This document shows, in pieces, positions 34,442 through 42,972 of a stretch of DNA of 61,386 nt. The notes beneath the pieces were generated by a model. That model did no database searches and was not told where the DNA came from. It was given only the letters and a program-made list of their open reading frames with translations. Source of the stretch: QYQL01 sp041674265 (GTDB taxonomy: Bacteria; Verrucomicrobiota; Verrucomicrobiia; Chthoniobacterales; Terrimicrobiaceae); contig JBAYWC010000003.1 in NCBI GenBank assembly GCA_041674265.1, forward strand, positions 1 through 61,386, read 5' to 3'. The position numbers were made by a program, and so were the translations under genes. Each line of letters opens with the position of its first letter. Within the stretch, counting starts at the first letter, position 1.

Positions 34442-35194
34442 TCAGGAATTTGTGGGGTGGAAGAGTTCGTGCGCCAGGACGCTCAGGCAATAGATGGCGG
34501 CGGTTTCCGTGCGCAGGATGATCGGGCCCAGGGTGACGGGGATGCATCCGTTGCTTTTGGCGAGGGAAAGTTCCGCGGGGGTGAAATCTCCTTCGGGGCC
34601 GACCATCACGGTCACGCTGCGCGGGAGGCGGGCATGGGTCGGGAGGAAATCCGCGAGGATGGATTTGAGCGGTCTGGCATCGGGTTGGAGGGAGGCGATG
34701 AGCATCATCTCGACGCGTTCGGTCCGCTCGAAGAATTCCTTGGGAGGCGAGGGTTTCGCGATGGCGGGGAGATGGTTTTGGCCGCACTGCTTGCAGGCCT
34801 CGAGGGCGACTTCCCGCCACTTGGCGCGCTTTTTTTCAAGCTCCGCGGCGTCGATTTGGACCACGGTCCGATCCGAAAGGATCGGGGCAATCAGGGAAGC
34901 CCCCAACTCCACGGCTTTCTGCACGATGAGGTCCATGTTCTTTCCCTTGGGAACCGCTTGGGCGAGCGTGATCGAGCAGGGTGGGGGAGGGGTTTTCGTG
35001 GAGGCGGAGACCTTCAGGGTCACGCCTCTGGGATTGGCTTTCACGATGACGGCGGCGGCCTCGCGTCCGCAACCGTCAAACACGGTGATCCGCGCGCCGG
35101 CCTCCAATCGCAGGACATTCGCGCAGTGGTGGGATTCCCCGGCGGGCAGGGTTCCGGATTCCCAGTGATCAGGAGGCAGGTGGAAGCGGTGCAT
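34442..35194 (-). CDS. rsmE: 16S rRNA (uracil(1498)-N3)-methyltransferase
   Basis: 250 residues. SPOUT-family enzyme methylating U1498 of 16S rRNA with SAM. Family features: an N-terminal PUA-like domain (MHRFHLPPDHWESG ... HHCANVLRL), QAVPKGKNMDLIVQKAVELG, and the knot VMVGPEGDFTPAELSLA followed by LGPIILRTETAAI. Its 5' end overlaps the 3' end of rfbD by 26 bases. Confidence 0.95.
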   Translation of the reverse strand: MHRFHLPPDHWESGTLPAGESHHCANVLRLEAGARITVFDGCGREAAAVIVKANPRGVTLKVSASTKTPPPPCSITLAQAVPKGKNMDLIVQKAVELGASLIAPILSDRTVVQIDAAELEKKRAKWREVALEACKQCGQNHLPAIAKPSPPKEFFERTERVEMMLIASLQPDARPLKSILADFLPTHARLPRSVTVMVGPEGDFTPAELSLAKSNGCIPVTLGPIILRTETAAIYCLSVLAHELFHPTNS

Positions 35195-36053
35195 ATTTTG
35201 TCTGGATATATTCGCGAACGGCATCCTGCCAGGGGCGGGGAACGATGCCGGTGACGCGGGAAAGTTTTTCTGTGGAGAGGATGGTATGAGCAGGGCGTGG
35301 CGCCTTGAAAGCTTTCATATCCTGCAGCCGGAGGGGTTCGACATCCGTCGTCGCCAACGGCAGTCCGATTTCCGCGGAGCATTGAAGGGCATGGGCCCCG
35401 TAATCCCGCCACGAACACCCTCCGGTGTTGCAGGCGTGGTAGAGGCCGCCGGGGAGGGAGGGGCCGAAAAACGGTTCGAGCCACCCGGCCACATCACAGG
35501 CGTAGGTCGGGGAGGAAAATTTGTCGGCGACGGCCTCAACCCGCGGGTTTGTGCGGGCGCGCCCGATGATCATGTCCACAAAACTCGGCTTGTCCGGCCC
35601 GAAGACCCATGAGACCCGGACGACGAGGTGCGAGGGGGAATCTCCGATCACCGCCGATTCCCCGTCGAGTTTCGTCTGGCCATACCATCCCAGCGGATGG
35701 GCGGTGTCTTCCTCGGAGTAGGGCGCGAGCTTCAGTCCGTCCATGACGTAGTCGGTGCTGAAGTGAATGAAGCGGGCTCCGCGGTTTCGTGCCGCCGCGG
35801 CCATCGCGGCGGGAGCCAGGGCATTGACCGTGCGGGCCTCCTCGCGCCGGGTCTCGCATTCGTCCACATTTGTCATGCCCGTTCCGTTGACAAGAACGTC
35901 GAACGTTCGGGACGCCAGAAGTCCCTCCAGCGCGGGGATGTCGGCCGCATCGAGTTCCGGACGGGACAGGCAAACGGTTTCGTGGGTGGGGCGCCACTTT
36001 CGTGCCAGCGCGGCGGCGAGGCGGCCACGGCCGCCCAAAATCAAGATCTTCAT
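35169..36053 (-). CDS. rfbD: dTDP-4-dehydrorhamnose reductase family protein
   Basis: 294 residues. NAD(P)H-dependent reductase of the extended SDR superfamily; final step of dTDP-L-rhamnose synthesis in the named family. Nucleotide-binding ILGGRGRLAAALAR, active-site YGQTK (Tyr-x3-Lys), FSTDYVMDG and SWVFG all match RfbD. The usual second G of GxxGxLG reads GRGRLA. No rfbA/B/C neighbours, so another sugar-nucleotide reductase role is possible. Overlaps rsmE by 26 bases. Confidence 0.85.
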   Translation of the reverse strand: MKILILGGRGRLAAALARKWRPTHETVCLSRPELDAADIPALEGLLASRTFDVLVNGTGMTNVDECETRREEARTVNALAPAAMAAAARNRGARFIHFSTDYVMDGLKLAPYSEEDTAHPLGWYGQTKLDGESAVIGDSPSHLVVRVSWVFGPDKPSFVDMIIGRARTNPRVEAVADKFSSPTYACDVAGWLEPFFGPSLPGGLYHACNTGGCSWRDYGAHALQCSAEIGLPLATTDVEPLRLQDMKAFKAPRPAHTILSTEKLSRVTGIVPRPWQDAVREYIQTKYAPLPPAS

Positions 36054-36147
36054 GCCAGGAGTCCGGTCGGATCGGTTGTCATATCTCGATCTCGAAATTT
36101 TCATGCCGGGGCTGGAACGTCAAGGGAGGGTTTGATTTACTGGGGCC

Positions 36148-37287
36148 ATGAAGCGACTTTTTTTCTGGGCTTTCACGCTCGCCTTCGTCCTGCCGGCCCG
36201 CGCGGAATTTCGTGGGGCCTGGATTTCCTCGGTCTACAACATCAATTTTCCTTCGGATTCCGGTCTTTCCGTTGCGGCTCAGACCGCCCAGGCGATCCGG
36301 CTGCTCGATGCCGCGAAGGCCGCGGGCCTGAATGCCGTGCTGCTGCAAGTCCGCCCCGAAAGCGACGCCCTTTACGCCTCGCAGATGGAACCCTGGAGCA
36401 GGTATCTGACGGGCACCCAGGGCCGGTCTCCCGGCTACGATCCTCTCGAGTTCTTCATCGCCGAGGCAAAAAAGCGGGGAATCGCTGTCCACGCCTGGCT
36501 GAATCCCTACCGCGCCGCCGCGAATGCCTCCCAGCCCCGCTCGGAAAATCACATCAGCAAAAAATTTCCACAGTTTGCCTACAAGGTTGGGAATGTGCTT
36601 TGGATGGACCCTGGCGCGTCCCAGGTCCAAAAGCACATCGTGAATGTGGCCCGCGATCTGGTGAAGCGGCATGACATCGCCGGCATCCACCTCGATGATT
36701 ATTTTTACCCGTATCCCACGAACAGCGGGGCCATTTATCCGTTTCCGGATGACAAAACCTACGCGGCCTACCGCGCCGCCGGAGGCGCTCTCGACAAGGC
36801 CGACTGGCGCCGCAACAACGTGAACGCCCTCGTCCGCGCGCTCGGCGAGGCGGTCCACTCGGCGAGGCCCGGCGTGATGTTCGGAGTGAGCCCGTTTGGC
36901 ATCTATACCAAGGGGTCTCCTCCCGATGTGAGAGCCGGCGTCGACCAATACCACCAGCTGTATTCCGATCCGGTGAAGTGGATGCGCGAGGGATGGGTGG
37001 ATTATTTGGCCCCGCAGCTCTATTGGGCCGAGGGCGGCCCCCAAAGCTTTTCCTCCCTCCTCCGTTGGTGGAGGAGCCCGCAGGTCAATCCCCGGGGAGT
37101 GCCCGTCTGGCCTGGAATTGCGGTGGACCGCATGTCTTCCCACGGATGGGCGGCTTCCGAGATCTCCACCCAGCTCGCCTTGGAAAAATCCATCGCCCCG
37201 CGCGGGCGCGGCGGGTTCCTGCTTTGGAACATCGGACCTGTCGCCAAGAATACCAAAGGCGTCGTCCCCGTGATCCGGGCGCGGTAG
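36148..37287 (+). CDS. Secreted GHL10-family (DUF187) glycoside hydrolase-like protein
   Basis: 379 residues. Signal peptide MKRLFFWAFTLAFVLPARA, then the GHL10/DUF187 barrel: EFRGAWISSVYNINFPSD, AGLNAVLLQVRPESDALYAS, GIAVHAWLNPYRAA, GIHLDDYFYPYPTN, and a late WPGIAVDRM. Related YngK-type proteins act on cell-surface or peptidoglycan glycans, but the substrate is not established. Begins 94 bases from the divergent rfbD and converges on the M42 peptidase gene. Confidence 0.85.
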   Translation: MKRLFFWAFTLAFVLPARAEFRGAWISSVYNINFPSDSGLSVAAQTAQAIRLLDAAKAAGLNAVLLQVRPESDALYASQMEPWSRYLTGTQGRSPGYDPLEFFIAEAKKRGIAVHAWLNPYRAAANASQPRSENHISKKFPQFAYKVGNVLWMDPGASQVQKHIVNVARDLVKRHDIAGIHLDDYFYPYPTNSGAIYPFPDDKTYAAYRAAGGALDKADWRRNNVNALVRALGEAVHSARPGVMFGVSPFGIYTKGSPPDVRAGVDQYHQLYSDPVKWMREGWVDYLAPQLYWAEGGPQSFSSLLRWWRSPQVNPRGVPVWPGIAVDRMSSHGWAASEISTQLALEKSIAPRGRGGFLLWNIGPVAKNTKGVVPVIRAR

Positions 37288-37295
37288 CATGGCAT

Positions 37296-37318
37296 CCGGC
37301 TCCGGCGGAAAGAGCCGG
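37296..37318. terminator. Hairpin between convergent genes
   Basis: CCGGCTC and GAGCCGG pair around a 9-base loop in the 43-base gap between the convergent GHL10 and M42 genes. There is no T-run, so a terminator function is only suggested by position. Confidence 0.35.
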
Positions 37319-37330
37319 CGCTCACCCCTC

Positions 37331-38398
37331 TCATCCGTGGATGCGGAACGGGTCCTTGGGCGACAGGCTGGCGACAAACCCTGCTGCCAGCCGGGCTGCC
37401 GACCCGACATCTTTCAGGGAGACCATTTCCACCGGGGAATGCATGTATCTCAGCGGGACCGAGATCAAGGCGCAGGGGATCCCGTCCAGCGCGGTGTAAA
37501 TGACATCGGCGTCGGTTCTCGTGGACCGGGAGATCGCCTCGTGCTGGAGAGGGATCTTTTCTTTCGCGGCGACAGCGATCAGGCGCTCCACGACCAGCGG
37601 GTGGTTGGCGGCGCCGTGCGAGAGAGTCGGGCCTTTCCCGAGTTCGACGAGCCCGTGTTCCTTGGCCTGGATGCCAGGGGTGTCGGTGGCGTGGGTGACA
37701 TCGAAAATCAAGGCGACCGACGGGGCGAGGCGGTGCGCGACCATTTTCGCGCCCTGGCTGCCGATTTCCTCCTGCACACAATTCACCGCAAAAGTTGTCG
37801 CCTGTGGCTTGCTCCTCCGCGCTTTCAGTTTTTCCAGGGCCAGGGCCAGGATGAAGCCGCCGATCCGGTTGTCCACGGCCCGGGCGACGATGCGTGTTCC
37901 GTGAAACTCCATGGCGGCAGACTCGAAGATGGCGGGGTTTCCGACCCGGATGCCAAGCTTGGCAACCTCTGCGGCAGAATGCGCGCCGACATCCACAAAG
38001 AGATCTTTCCATTCCGGAATCTTGTCCTTGTTCGTGTTGCGCAGATGAATCGCGGTATTTCCAATGATCCCCGGAACCCGGCCCTTTGATCCGAAAATCG
38101 AAACGGCGCGGGCCGGGGCGAGCGTCCTGTCCGATCCGCCGATCGGCCCGATGGCGAGGAACCCTTTTTCGTCCACATGGCGCACGATGAACCCGATCTC
38201 ATCGGAGTGGGCTTCCAGCATGACGCGCGGGGCGGACTTGTGCGCTCCTTTCAGCTCCGCCCAGGCGTTGCCATAGGCATCCGTTTCCACGCGGTCCGAG
38301 AAGTCCCGGACAAGCTCCATCCACTTCGACTGTCCGGCTTTTTCCCATCCGGAGGGGGAAGGGGTCGCCAGAATATCCAAAAGAGTTTTTCTGTTCAC
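37331..38398 (-). CDS. M42-family metallo-aminopeptidase
   Basis: 355 residues. Dinuclear-metal aminopeptidase (FrvX/YsdC/glucanase-like group). Ligands and catalytic residues in order: H64 and D66 in LEAHSDEIG, bridging D176 in ARAVDNR, E210/E211 in VQEEIGSQG, D233 in IFDVTHATD, and H320 in RYMHSPVE. No signal peptide, so cytoplasmic. Divergent from typA; a 17-base palindrome lies between the two starts. Confidence 0.92.
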   Translation of the reverse strand: MNRKTLLDILATPSPSGWEKAGQSKWMELVRDFSDRVETDAYGNAWAELKGAHKSAPRVMLEAHSDEIGFIVRHVDEKGFLAIGPIGGSDRTLAPARAVSIFGSKGRVPGIIGNTAIHLRNTNKDKIPEWKDLFVDVGAHSAAEVAKLGIRVGNPAIFESAAMEFHGTRIVARAVDNRIGGFILALALEKLKARRSKPQATTFAVNCVQEEIGSQGAKMVAHRLAPSVALIFDVTHATDTPGIQAKEHGLVELGKGPTLSHGAANHPLVVERLIAVAAKEKIPLQHEAISRSTRTDADVIYTALDGIPCALISVPLRYMHSPVEMVSLKDVGSAARLAAGFVASLSPKDPFRIHG

Positions 38399-38421
38399 GG
38401 GGGCAGTCTTGCAGGCTCCCG

Positions 38422-38438
38422 TTCCTGTTCAACAGGAA
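38422..38438. promoter_or_regulatory. Palindrome, possible operator between M42 peptidase and typA
   Basis: TTCCTGTT-C-AACAGGAA is a perfect inverted repeat with a one-base centre, 24 bases upstream of the M42 start codon. Size and place suit a dimeric repressor site. No regulator gene is nearby. Confidence 0.35.
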
Positions 38439-38560
38439 TTCGTGCCCGGTAGAACGCCGCTCCTGCTGCGTTTGTGGAAGAGGGCCGGGGGGCAGGAGCC
38501 CATTTTCCATTCATGGACGAATTGGGGGCGCGGTCGGACGATAAAGAATGAGACGGCAGG

Positions 38561-38589
38561 TTGACAGGCGGCATTTGCGTCCGCATAGT
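38561..38589 (+). promoter_or_regulatory. Sigma-70-like promoter of typA
   Basis: TTGACA at 38561-38566 is a consensus -35 box; 17 bases later CATAGT (38584-38589) is a 4/6 match to the -10 box. Transcription would start about 20 bases before the typA ATG. Confidence 0.55.
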
Positions 38590-38617
38590 CCGACCCCGCC
38601 TCGAAGCGGGTGACTCT

Positions 38618-40423
38618 ATGGATAAAATTCGTAACATTGCAATTATCGCCCACGTGGACCACGGGAAGACCACGCTTGTGGACCAGCTTCTCAAGCAGGC
38701 CGGGACATTCCGCGCCAACCAGAAGACCGAAATCCGCATGATGGATTCCATGGATTTGGAGAAGGAGAAAGGCATCACCATCCGCGCCAAGAACGCCGCA
38801 TTCCGCTGGAACGGTTATCACGTCAACATCGTGGACACCCCAGGCCATGCGGATTTTGGCGGCGAGGTCGAACGCATCATGAAGATGGTGGACGGTGTCC
38901 TCCTGGTGGTGGATGCCTACGACGGCCCGCAGGCCCAGACGAAGTTCGTGCTCCGCAAAGCCATGGAAAACGGCCTCAAGCCGATCGTGGTGATCAACAA
39001 GATCGACCGCGAGAACGCCCGCCCCCACAAGGTTCTGGACATGGTCTTCGAGCTTTTTCTCGAGCTCAACGCCAACGACGAGCAGCTCGATTTTCCGCAC
39101 ATCTATGCGAGCGCGAAGGATGGATACGCCAAGCGCGAACTCGTCGATCCCAGCGACACGATGACGCCGCTCTACGAGGCGATCGCGTGGCACATCCCGG
39201 CTCCCAAGGCCTCGGATGCCGGGTTTTTTCAAATGCTCGTGTCGAATCTCGATTACAGCGACTACCTCGGGCGAATCGCCTACGGCCGCATCATCAGCGG
39301 CTCGGTCAAAGTCGGGCAGAGCATCGTCTGCATCCATGCCGGCGGGCGCAAAGAGCGCGGCAAAGTCACGGCGCTTTTCGGCCATGAGGGACTGGAAAAA
39401 GTCCAGATCGAAGAGGCGTTTTCCGGCGACATCATCGGCCTGACCGGTTTCGAGGAGATCTTCATCGGCGAGACCCTCACCGATACCGAGGACCGCGAGG
39501 CGCTCCATTTTGTCGATATCGATCCTCCGACGATCGCGATGAAAATCTGCGTCAACGATTCGCCGCTTGCCGGACGCGATGGAAAGTTGCTCACGGCCCG
39601 CCAGATCCGCGACCGCCTCATCCGCGAAACCCGCACGAACGTTTCGGTGATCGTCAGCGACACCGAGATTGCCGGACATTTCGACGTGAAGGCCCGCGGA
39701 GAAATGCAGATTGCGATCCTGGTCGAGCAGATGCGCCGCGAGGGATTTGAGATCCTGGTGTCCCGGCCCGAGGTCATCTTCAAGCGGGAGGAGGACGGCA
39801 CGCTTCTGGAGCCGTTGGAAACGCTGTATGTGGATGTTCCCTCGGAGAACCTGGGCGACATCCTGCAATCGCTCGCGTCCCGCAAGGCTGAAATTACAAA
39901 CATGGAGCACAAGTCCCACAGCGTGCTTGTCGAGTCCACGATTCCGACCCGCGGTCTCATCGGATTCGAGACCGACCTCGTCAATGTCACCAAAGGCCAC
40001 GGCATTGCGAGCCACCTTTTCAAGGAATACGGGGCCCACAAAGGCGAGATTCCAAGCCGCAATAACGGGGTCCTCGTCTCGATGGAGGGCGGCACCAGCA
40101 TGGCCTATGCCCTCGACACCATCCAGGAACGCGGGCGCCTCTTTATCGGACCCCAGGAAGAAATCTACGAGGGGATGATCGTGGGAGAAAATGCGCGGCC
40201 CGACGACATGCCGGTCAACCCGTGCAAGGCAAAAAAGCTCACCAACATGCGCAGCCAGGGCGACGGCAAGGGGATTTCCCTCGCGCCGCCGCTGGTCATG
40301 AGCCTCGAGCGCTCGCTCGAATACATCGCCCCCGACGAATATGTCGAGGTCACTCCCAAATCCCTCCGCCTCAGGAAAAAAATCCTCGACGCCAACGCCC
40401 GCAAACGCGCGGCGAAAAGCTGA
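38618..40423 (+). CDS. typA: Ribosome-associated GTPase TypA/BipA
   Basis: 601 residues. Translational GTPase that binds the 70S ribosome and helps large-subunit assembly and stress adaptation. G1 loop IAHVDHGKTTLVDQLL, switch II DTPGHADFGGEVER, and the guanine-specificity NKID (VINKIDRENARP). The C-terminal domain shows the BipA-specific PSRNNGVLVSMEGG and IGPQEEIYEGMIVGE. ATG at 38618. Preceded by a good promoter and followed by 300 bases of decayed sequence. Confidence 0.97.
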   Translation: MDKIRNIAIIAHVDHGKTTLVDQLLKQAGTFRANQKTEIRMMDSMDLEKEKGITIRAKNAAFRWNGYHVNIVDTPGHADFGGEVERIMKMVDGVLLVVDAYDGPQAQTKFVLRKAMENGLKPIVVINKIDRENARPHKVLDMVFELFLELNANDEQLDFPHIYASAKDGYAKRELVDPSDTMTPLYEAIAWHIPAPKASDAGFFQMLVSNLDYSDYLGRIAYGRIISGSVKVGQSIVCIHAGGRKERGKVTALFGHEGLEKVQIEEAFSGDIIGLTGFEEIFIGETLTDTEDREALHFVDIDPPTIAMKICVNDSPLAGRDGKLLTARQIRDRLIRETRTNVSVIVSDTEIAGHFDVKARGEMQIAILVEQMRREGFEILVSRPEVIFKREEDGTLLEPLETLYVDVPSENLGDILQSLASRKAEITNMEHKSHSVLVESTIPTRGLIGFETDLVNVTKGHGIASHLFKEYGAHKGEIPSRNNGVLVSMEGGTSMAYALDTIQERGRLFIGPQEEIYEGMIVGENARPDDMPVNPCKAKKLTNMRSQGDGKGISLAPPLVMSLERSLEYIAPDEYVEVTPKSLRLRKKILDANARKRAAKS

Positions 40424-40447
40424 TCGTGTGAGCGATGATGATGCCGA

Positions 40448-40579
40448 GGCGGCGCCAACCGCCTGGCTGCGCTTCGTGGTGCGGTAACGGATGCGGTCCA
40501 AGGCTATTTCTTCGATTCCCCCGCGCCTCAATCCGTGCGCCTGCACCTGGTGGGAGAAGAAAGCTTTGCGCTCGCTTGA
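40448..40579 (+). pseudogene. Truncated HicB-like antitoxin remnant
   Basis: This frame reads GGANRLAALRGAVTDAVQGY and then FFDSPAPQSVRLHLVGEESF to a stop at 40577. It matches the C-terminal half of HicB-like proteins (LxELRxxVxDAVxxxFxxxxxPxxIRLHFVRDE). No start and no N-terminal half: stops lie just upstream. It is followed by a lone repeat arm. Confidence 0.55.
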
Positions 40580-40620
40580 AACTGCCCAGAGATCTCTCCG
40601 GAACCTTATCTCAGAAGATA

Positions 40621-40650
40621 TTTCACGCAAAGACGCGAAGCTCGCGGAGG
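40621..40650. repeat. Single short-period repeat arm
   Basis: TTTCACGCAAAGACGCGAAG followed by CTCGCGGAGG matches the arms of elements A-E (CACGCAAAGACGCGAAG type). I find no second arm nearby, so this looks like half of a decayed element. The rest of the 40424-40727 gap has no intact gene. Confidence 0.45.
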
Positions 40651-40727
40651 AAGAATCATTTCAGCGATCTCTCCCCCGCCATCCGGATGTGGAACTACTT
40701 CGTGCAGGCTGATAGCCTTGACCTCTG

Positions 40728-41861
40728 ATGATTTACCTCGACCACAATGCCACAACCCCGGTGCTGCCGGAAGTGGTTGACGCGATGATGCCGTTCTTTC
40801 GCGAGGAATGGGGAAATCCGTCGAGTTCCTACCGGTTCGGGTCACGGCTCAAGAAAGTCATCGAAACCGCACGCGACCAGGTCGCGGAACTCCTCGGTGC
40901 CCATCCTCTGGAGATCATTTTCACGAGTGGAGGGACAGAATGCGACAACGCCGCGCTCCACGCGATGCTTCGCGCGGACCCGGCCAAGCAGCACATCATC
41001 ACCTCGGCGGTCGAGCACTCGGCCGTCCTCACATTCTGCCGGGAATTGGAGAAGACGGGCTTCCGGATCACCTACCTGCCAGTGGACCGCGACGGACTTC
41101 TCTCGATCACCGACCTGGAGAATGCCATCACGCCCGAGACGGCGGGCGTCTCGCTCATGTGGGCGAACAACGAAACCGGCGTCCTTTTTCCTGTCGAGGA
41201 GATCGCCCCGCTGTGCCGTTCTCGCGGGATCTTGTTCCACTGCGACGCTGTTCAGGCGGCGGGCAAGATCCCCATCGACTTGAAAAATGTCCCCGTCGAT
41301 TACCTGTCGCTCACCGGACACAAAATTGGAGCGCCGAAGGGCGTTGGTGCTTTGTTTGTTCGGCGCAAGGCCCCGTTCACCGCATACATCCAAGGCGGGC
41401 ATCAGGAACGCGGGCGGCGCGGGGGAACCGAAAACGTCCCGCTTGTTGCCGGTCTCGGAATGGCGGCAGACATTGCCCGGAAGAAAGCGCCAGCCTTTGA
41501 CGCCAAAGTCCGCCCGCTACGGGATGAATTTGAGAATGGGATTCTCACCACGATCCCGCAAACCGAACTCAACGGCCACCCCGCGCTGCGCCTCGCGAAC
41601 ACGACGGACATCACATTCTACGGAATCGAATCCGAAGCGCTTCTCCTCCTTCTCGACCAGGCCGGGATCTGCGCCAGCAGCGGGTCCGCCTGCCTCGCGG
41701 ACTCGCCCGATCCCTCGCATGTCGTGGCCGCCATGAAGCCCGGAAGCGCAGCCCGGCAGTGCGTGAGATTTTCTTTAGGAATTGAAAATACGGCAGGTCA
41801 AATCCGCGAGGCATTGAAGGCCATCCGCAGCAATGCCGCCACGCTCGGAACCGCAGGATGA
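40728..41861 (+). CDS. Cysteine desulfurase (NifS/IscS-like; candidate SspA)
   Basis: 377 residues. PLP enzyme that takes sulfur from cysteine as a persulfide. PLP lysine K199 in SLTGHKIGAPKGVG; catalytic C322 in ICASSGSACLADSPDPSHV, the group I loop. Substrate-binding MIYLDHNATTPV at the start and GGHQERGRRGGTENV. Phosphorothioation needs a cysteine desulfurase (DndA/SspA), and the ssp operon lies 1.1 kb away and has none inside. It could equally be a core Fe-S or tRNA-thiolation enzyme that the island landed beside. Overlaps the DUF6883 gene start (ATGA), so these two are co-translated. Confidence 0.9.
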   Translation: MIYLDHNATTPVLPEVVDAMMPFFREEWGNPSSSYRFGSRLKKVIETARDQVAELLGAHPLEIIFTSGGTECDNAALHAMLRADPAKQHIITSAVEHSAVLTFCRELEKTGFRITYLPVDRDGLLSITDLENAITPETAGVSLMWANNETGVLFPVEEIAPLCRSRGILFHCDAVQAAGKIPIDLKNVPVDYLSLTGHKIGAPKGVGALFVRRKAPFTAYIQGGHQERGRRGGTENVPLVAGLGMAADIARKKAPAFDAKVRPLRDEFENGILTTIPQTELNGHPALRLANTTDITFYGIESEALLLLLDQAGICASSGSACLADSPDPSHVVAAMKPGSAARQCVRFSLGIENTAGQIREALKAIRSNAATLGTAG

Positions 41862-42190
41862 AACTCCCGACAAACACCATCATTGATCCACGGAAGGTTA
41901 CGCATTACCTGCTCGTGCCCCAAGCCACCGGCGACAAATCTGCCTATCTCGCTGGGGCTGGTTATACGATGGAGACGGCCTTCCGGCTCGTTGCTGATTT
42001 GCGGACGCAGGTTCTCCCGCACGAGGCAGCGCCGGTCGAAAACACCGTCCACGGCCAGTATTACGAAATCCGAGTCCCGCTCACGGGGCCGAACGGGCGA
42101 ACTCTTCGCATCTGTTCCATTTGGATGAAGGAACACTTGTCCGGCATCACAAAGTTCATTACATTAGTACCAGACAAAACCCGCAAATGA
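41858..42190 (+). CDS. DUF6883 domain protein (putative toxin partner)
   Basis: 110 residues. Family core: IIDPRKVTHYLLVPQATGDK, AYLAGAGYTMETAFRLVADL, VHGQYYEIRVPLTGPNGRT and ICSIWMKEHLSGITKFITLV. Related domains occur in toxin-like settings and beside DUF4926 genes, which suggests a two-part toxin/antitoxin or toxin/immunity unit; the role is inferred. Starts inside the stop of the desulfurase gene (ATGA) and overlaps the first DUF4926 start by four bases. Confidence 0.65.
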   Translation: MKLPTNTIIDPRKVTHYLLVPQATGDKSAYLAGAGYTMETAFRLVADLRTQVLPHEAAPVENTVHGQYYEIRVPLTGPNGRTLRICSIWMKEHLSGITKFITLVPDKTRK

Positions 42191-42435
42191 CTTTCCAACT
42201 CTACACTGATGCCGTCCTGACTCGCGACATTGCTGAGCACGATCTCCGTGCAGGCGATGTCGTGAAGATCATCGACTATCACGCGGTGCCCGGGGGCGAG
42301 GATGGATACTCGATCGAGGTTTTCAACGCGCTCGGCGACACCGTCGCGGTCACCAGCATTCCCGAATCGTCCATCGAGCCGCTTCAAGAAAACGAAGTAT
42401 TCAGCATCCGCCGACGCCAGCCTGCGGCGGCTTGA
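42187..42435 (+). CDS. DUF4926 domain protein, copy 1
   Basis: 82 residues. Small beta-rich SH3-like domain: DAVLTRDIAEHDLRAGDVVK, then IIDYHAV and YSIEVFNALGDTVAV. Overlaps the DUF6883 stop, so both are made together. By analogy with other such pairs it may neutralise the DUF6883 protein (inference). Two more copies follow. Confidence 0.7.
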   Translation: MTFQLYTDAVLTRDIAEHDLRAGDVVKIIDYHAVPGGEDGYSIEVFNALGDTVAVTSIPESSIEPLQENEVFSIRRRQPAAA

Positions 42436-42441
42436 CTGGTC

Positions 42442-42693
42442 GTGAATTCTCCGCTCTTCACCCGCATCGCACTCGCGGAGGATTTCCCGCAGCAGAGCCT
42501 TCGTCGCGGCGATGTCGCGACCATCGTGGAATATTACGAAGGCCGTCCCGGCCAGGAGCCGGGCTACGAGCTGGAGGTATTCAACGCCGTGGGCGACACC
42601 TTCGCGGTTGTCACCGTCCGCGAATCCCAAATCGAATCACTTCGAAAAGACGAACTCCTCAGGGGCCGGTCTAGCGAACATGCAGTTGCGTGA
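42442..42693 (+). CDS. DUF4926 domain protein, copy 2
   Basis: 83 residues, GTG start. Clearly related to copy 1: IALAEDFPQQSLRRGDVATI, VEYYEG and YELEVFNAVGDTFAVVTV. Six bases after copy 1. The pair looks like a tandem duplication that has diverged. Confidence 0.7.
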   Translation: MNSPLFTRIALAEDFPQQSLRRGDVATIVEYYEGRPGQEPGYELEVFNAVGDTFAVVTVRESQIESLRKDELLRGRSSEHAVA

Positions 42694-42716
42694 GCAATTC
42701 GCTTGGAGTGGCGGCA

Positions 42717-42938
42717 ATGAAAACAACTCTAGCCAAGTTGCTTGATGTTGTTGCCGCGCTTGAAGACAAGCCCGCTTCCGGGCTCGTTGCCGGCCAGGCA
42801 GGCACTATTGCGGAGGTCTTGGTTTTCCAAGTTTTTGAAGCCGAGTTCTGAGAGCTTGTGGGAAATACCATCGCTTCTGCGAAATTGCGTCGCGATGCGT
42901 TTCTTGTCCTGCGCCACGAGGCGGCACTGGCTGCGTGA
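42717..42938 (+). pseudogene. DUF4926 copy 3, broken by an in-frame stop
   Basis: From ATG 42717: MKTTLAKLLDVVAALEDKPA, SGLVAGQAGTIAEVLVFQVF, EAEF, then TGA at 42849-42851. The same frame goes on as ELVGNTIASAKLRRDAFLVL, RHEAALAA to a second stop at 42938. The joined 73 residues have the full DUF4926 pattern (LLDxVALLEDxPxxGLxxGQxGTVVEVL ... LLVLRHEP). It is a more classical family member than copies 1 and 2. Either a pseudogene, a stop readthrough, or a sequencing error. Confidence 0.7.
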
Positions 42939-42972
42939 AGTTTACCGGCCAGTTCGCGGGGCAGAATTTCTC

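Noticed and set aside
42729..42917. Minus-strand open frame of 62 codons downstream of sspH
   Set aside because: The plus strand of the same stretch carries the interrupted DUF4926 gene, which matches a known family.
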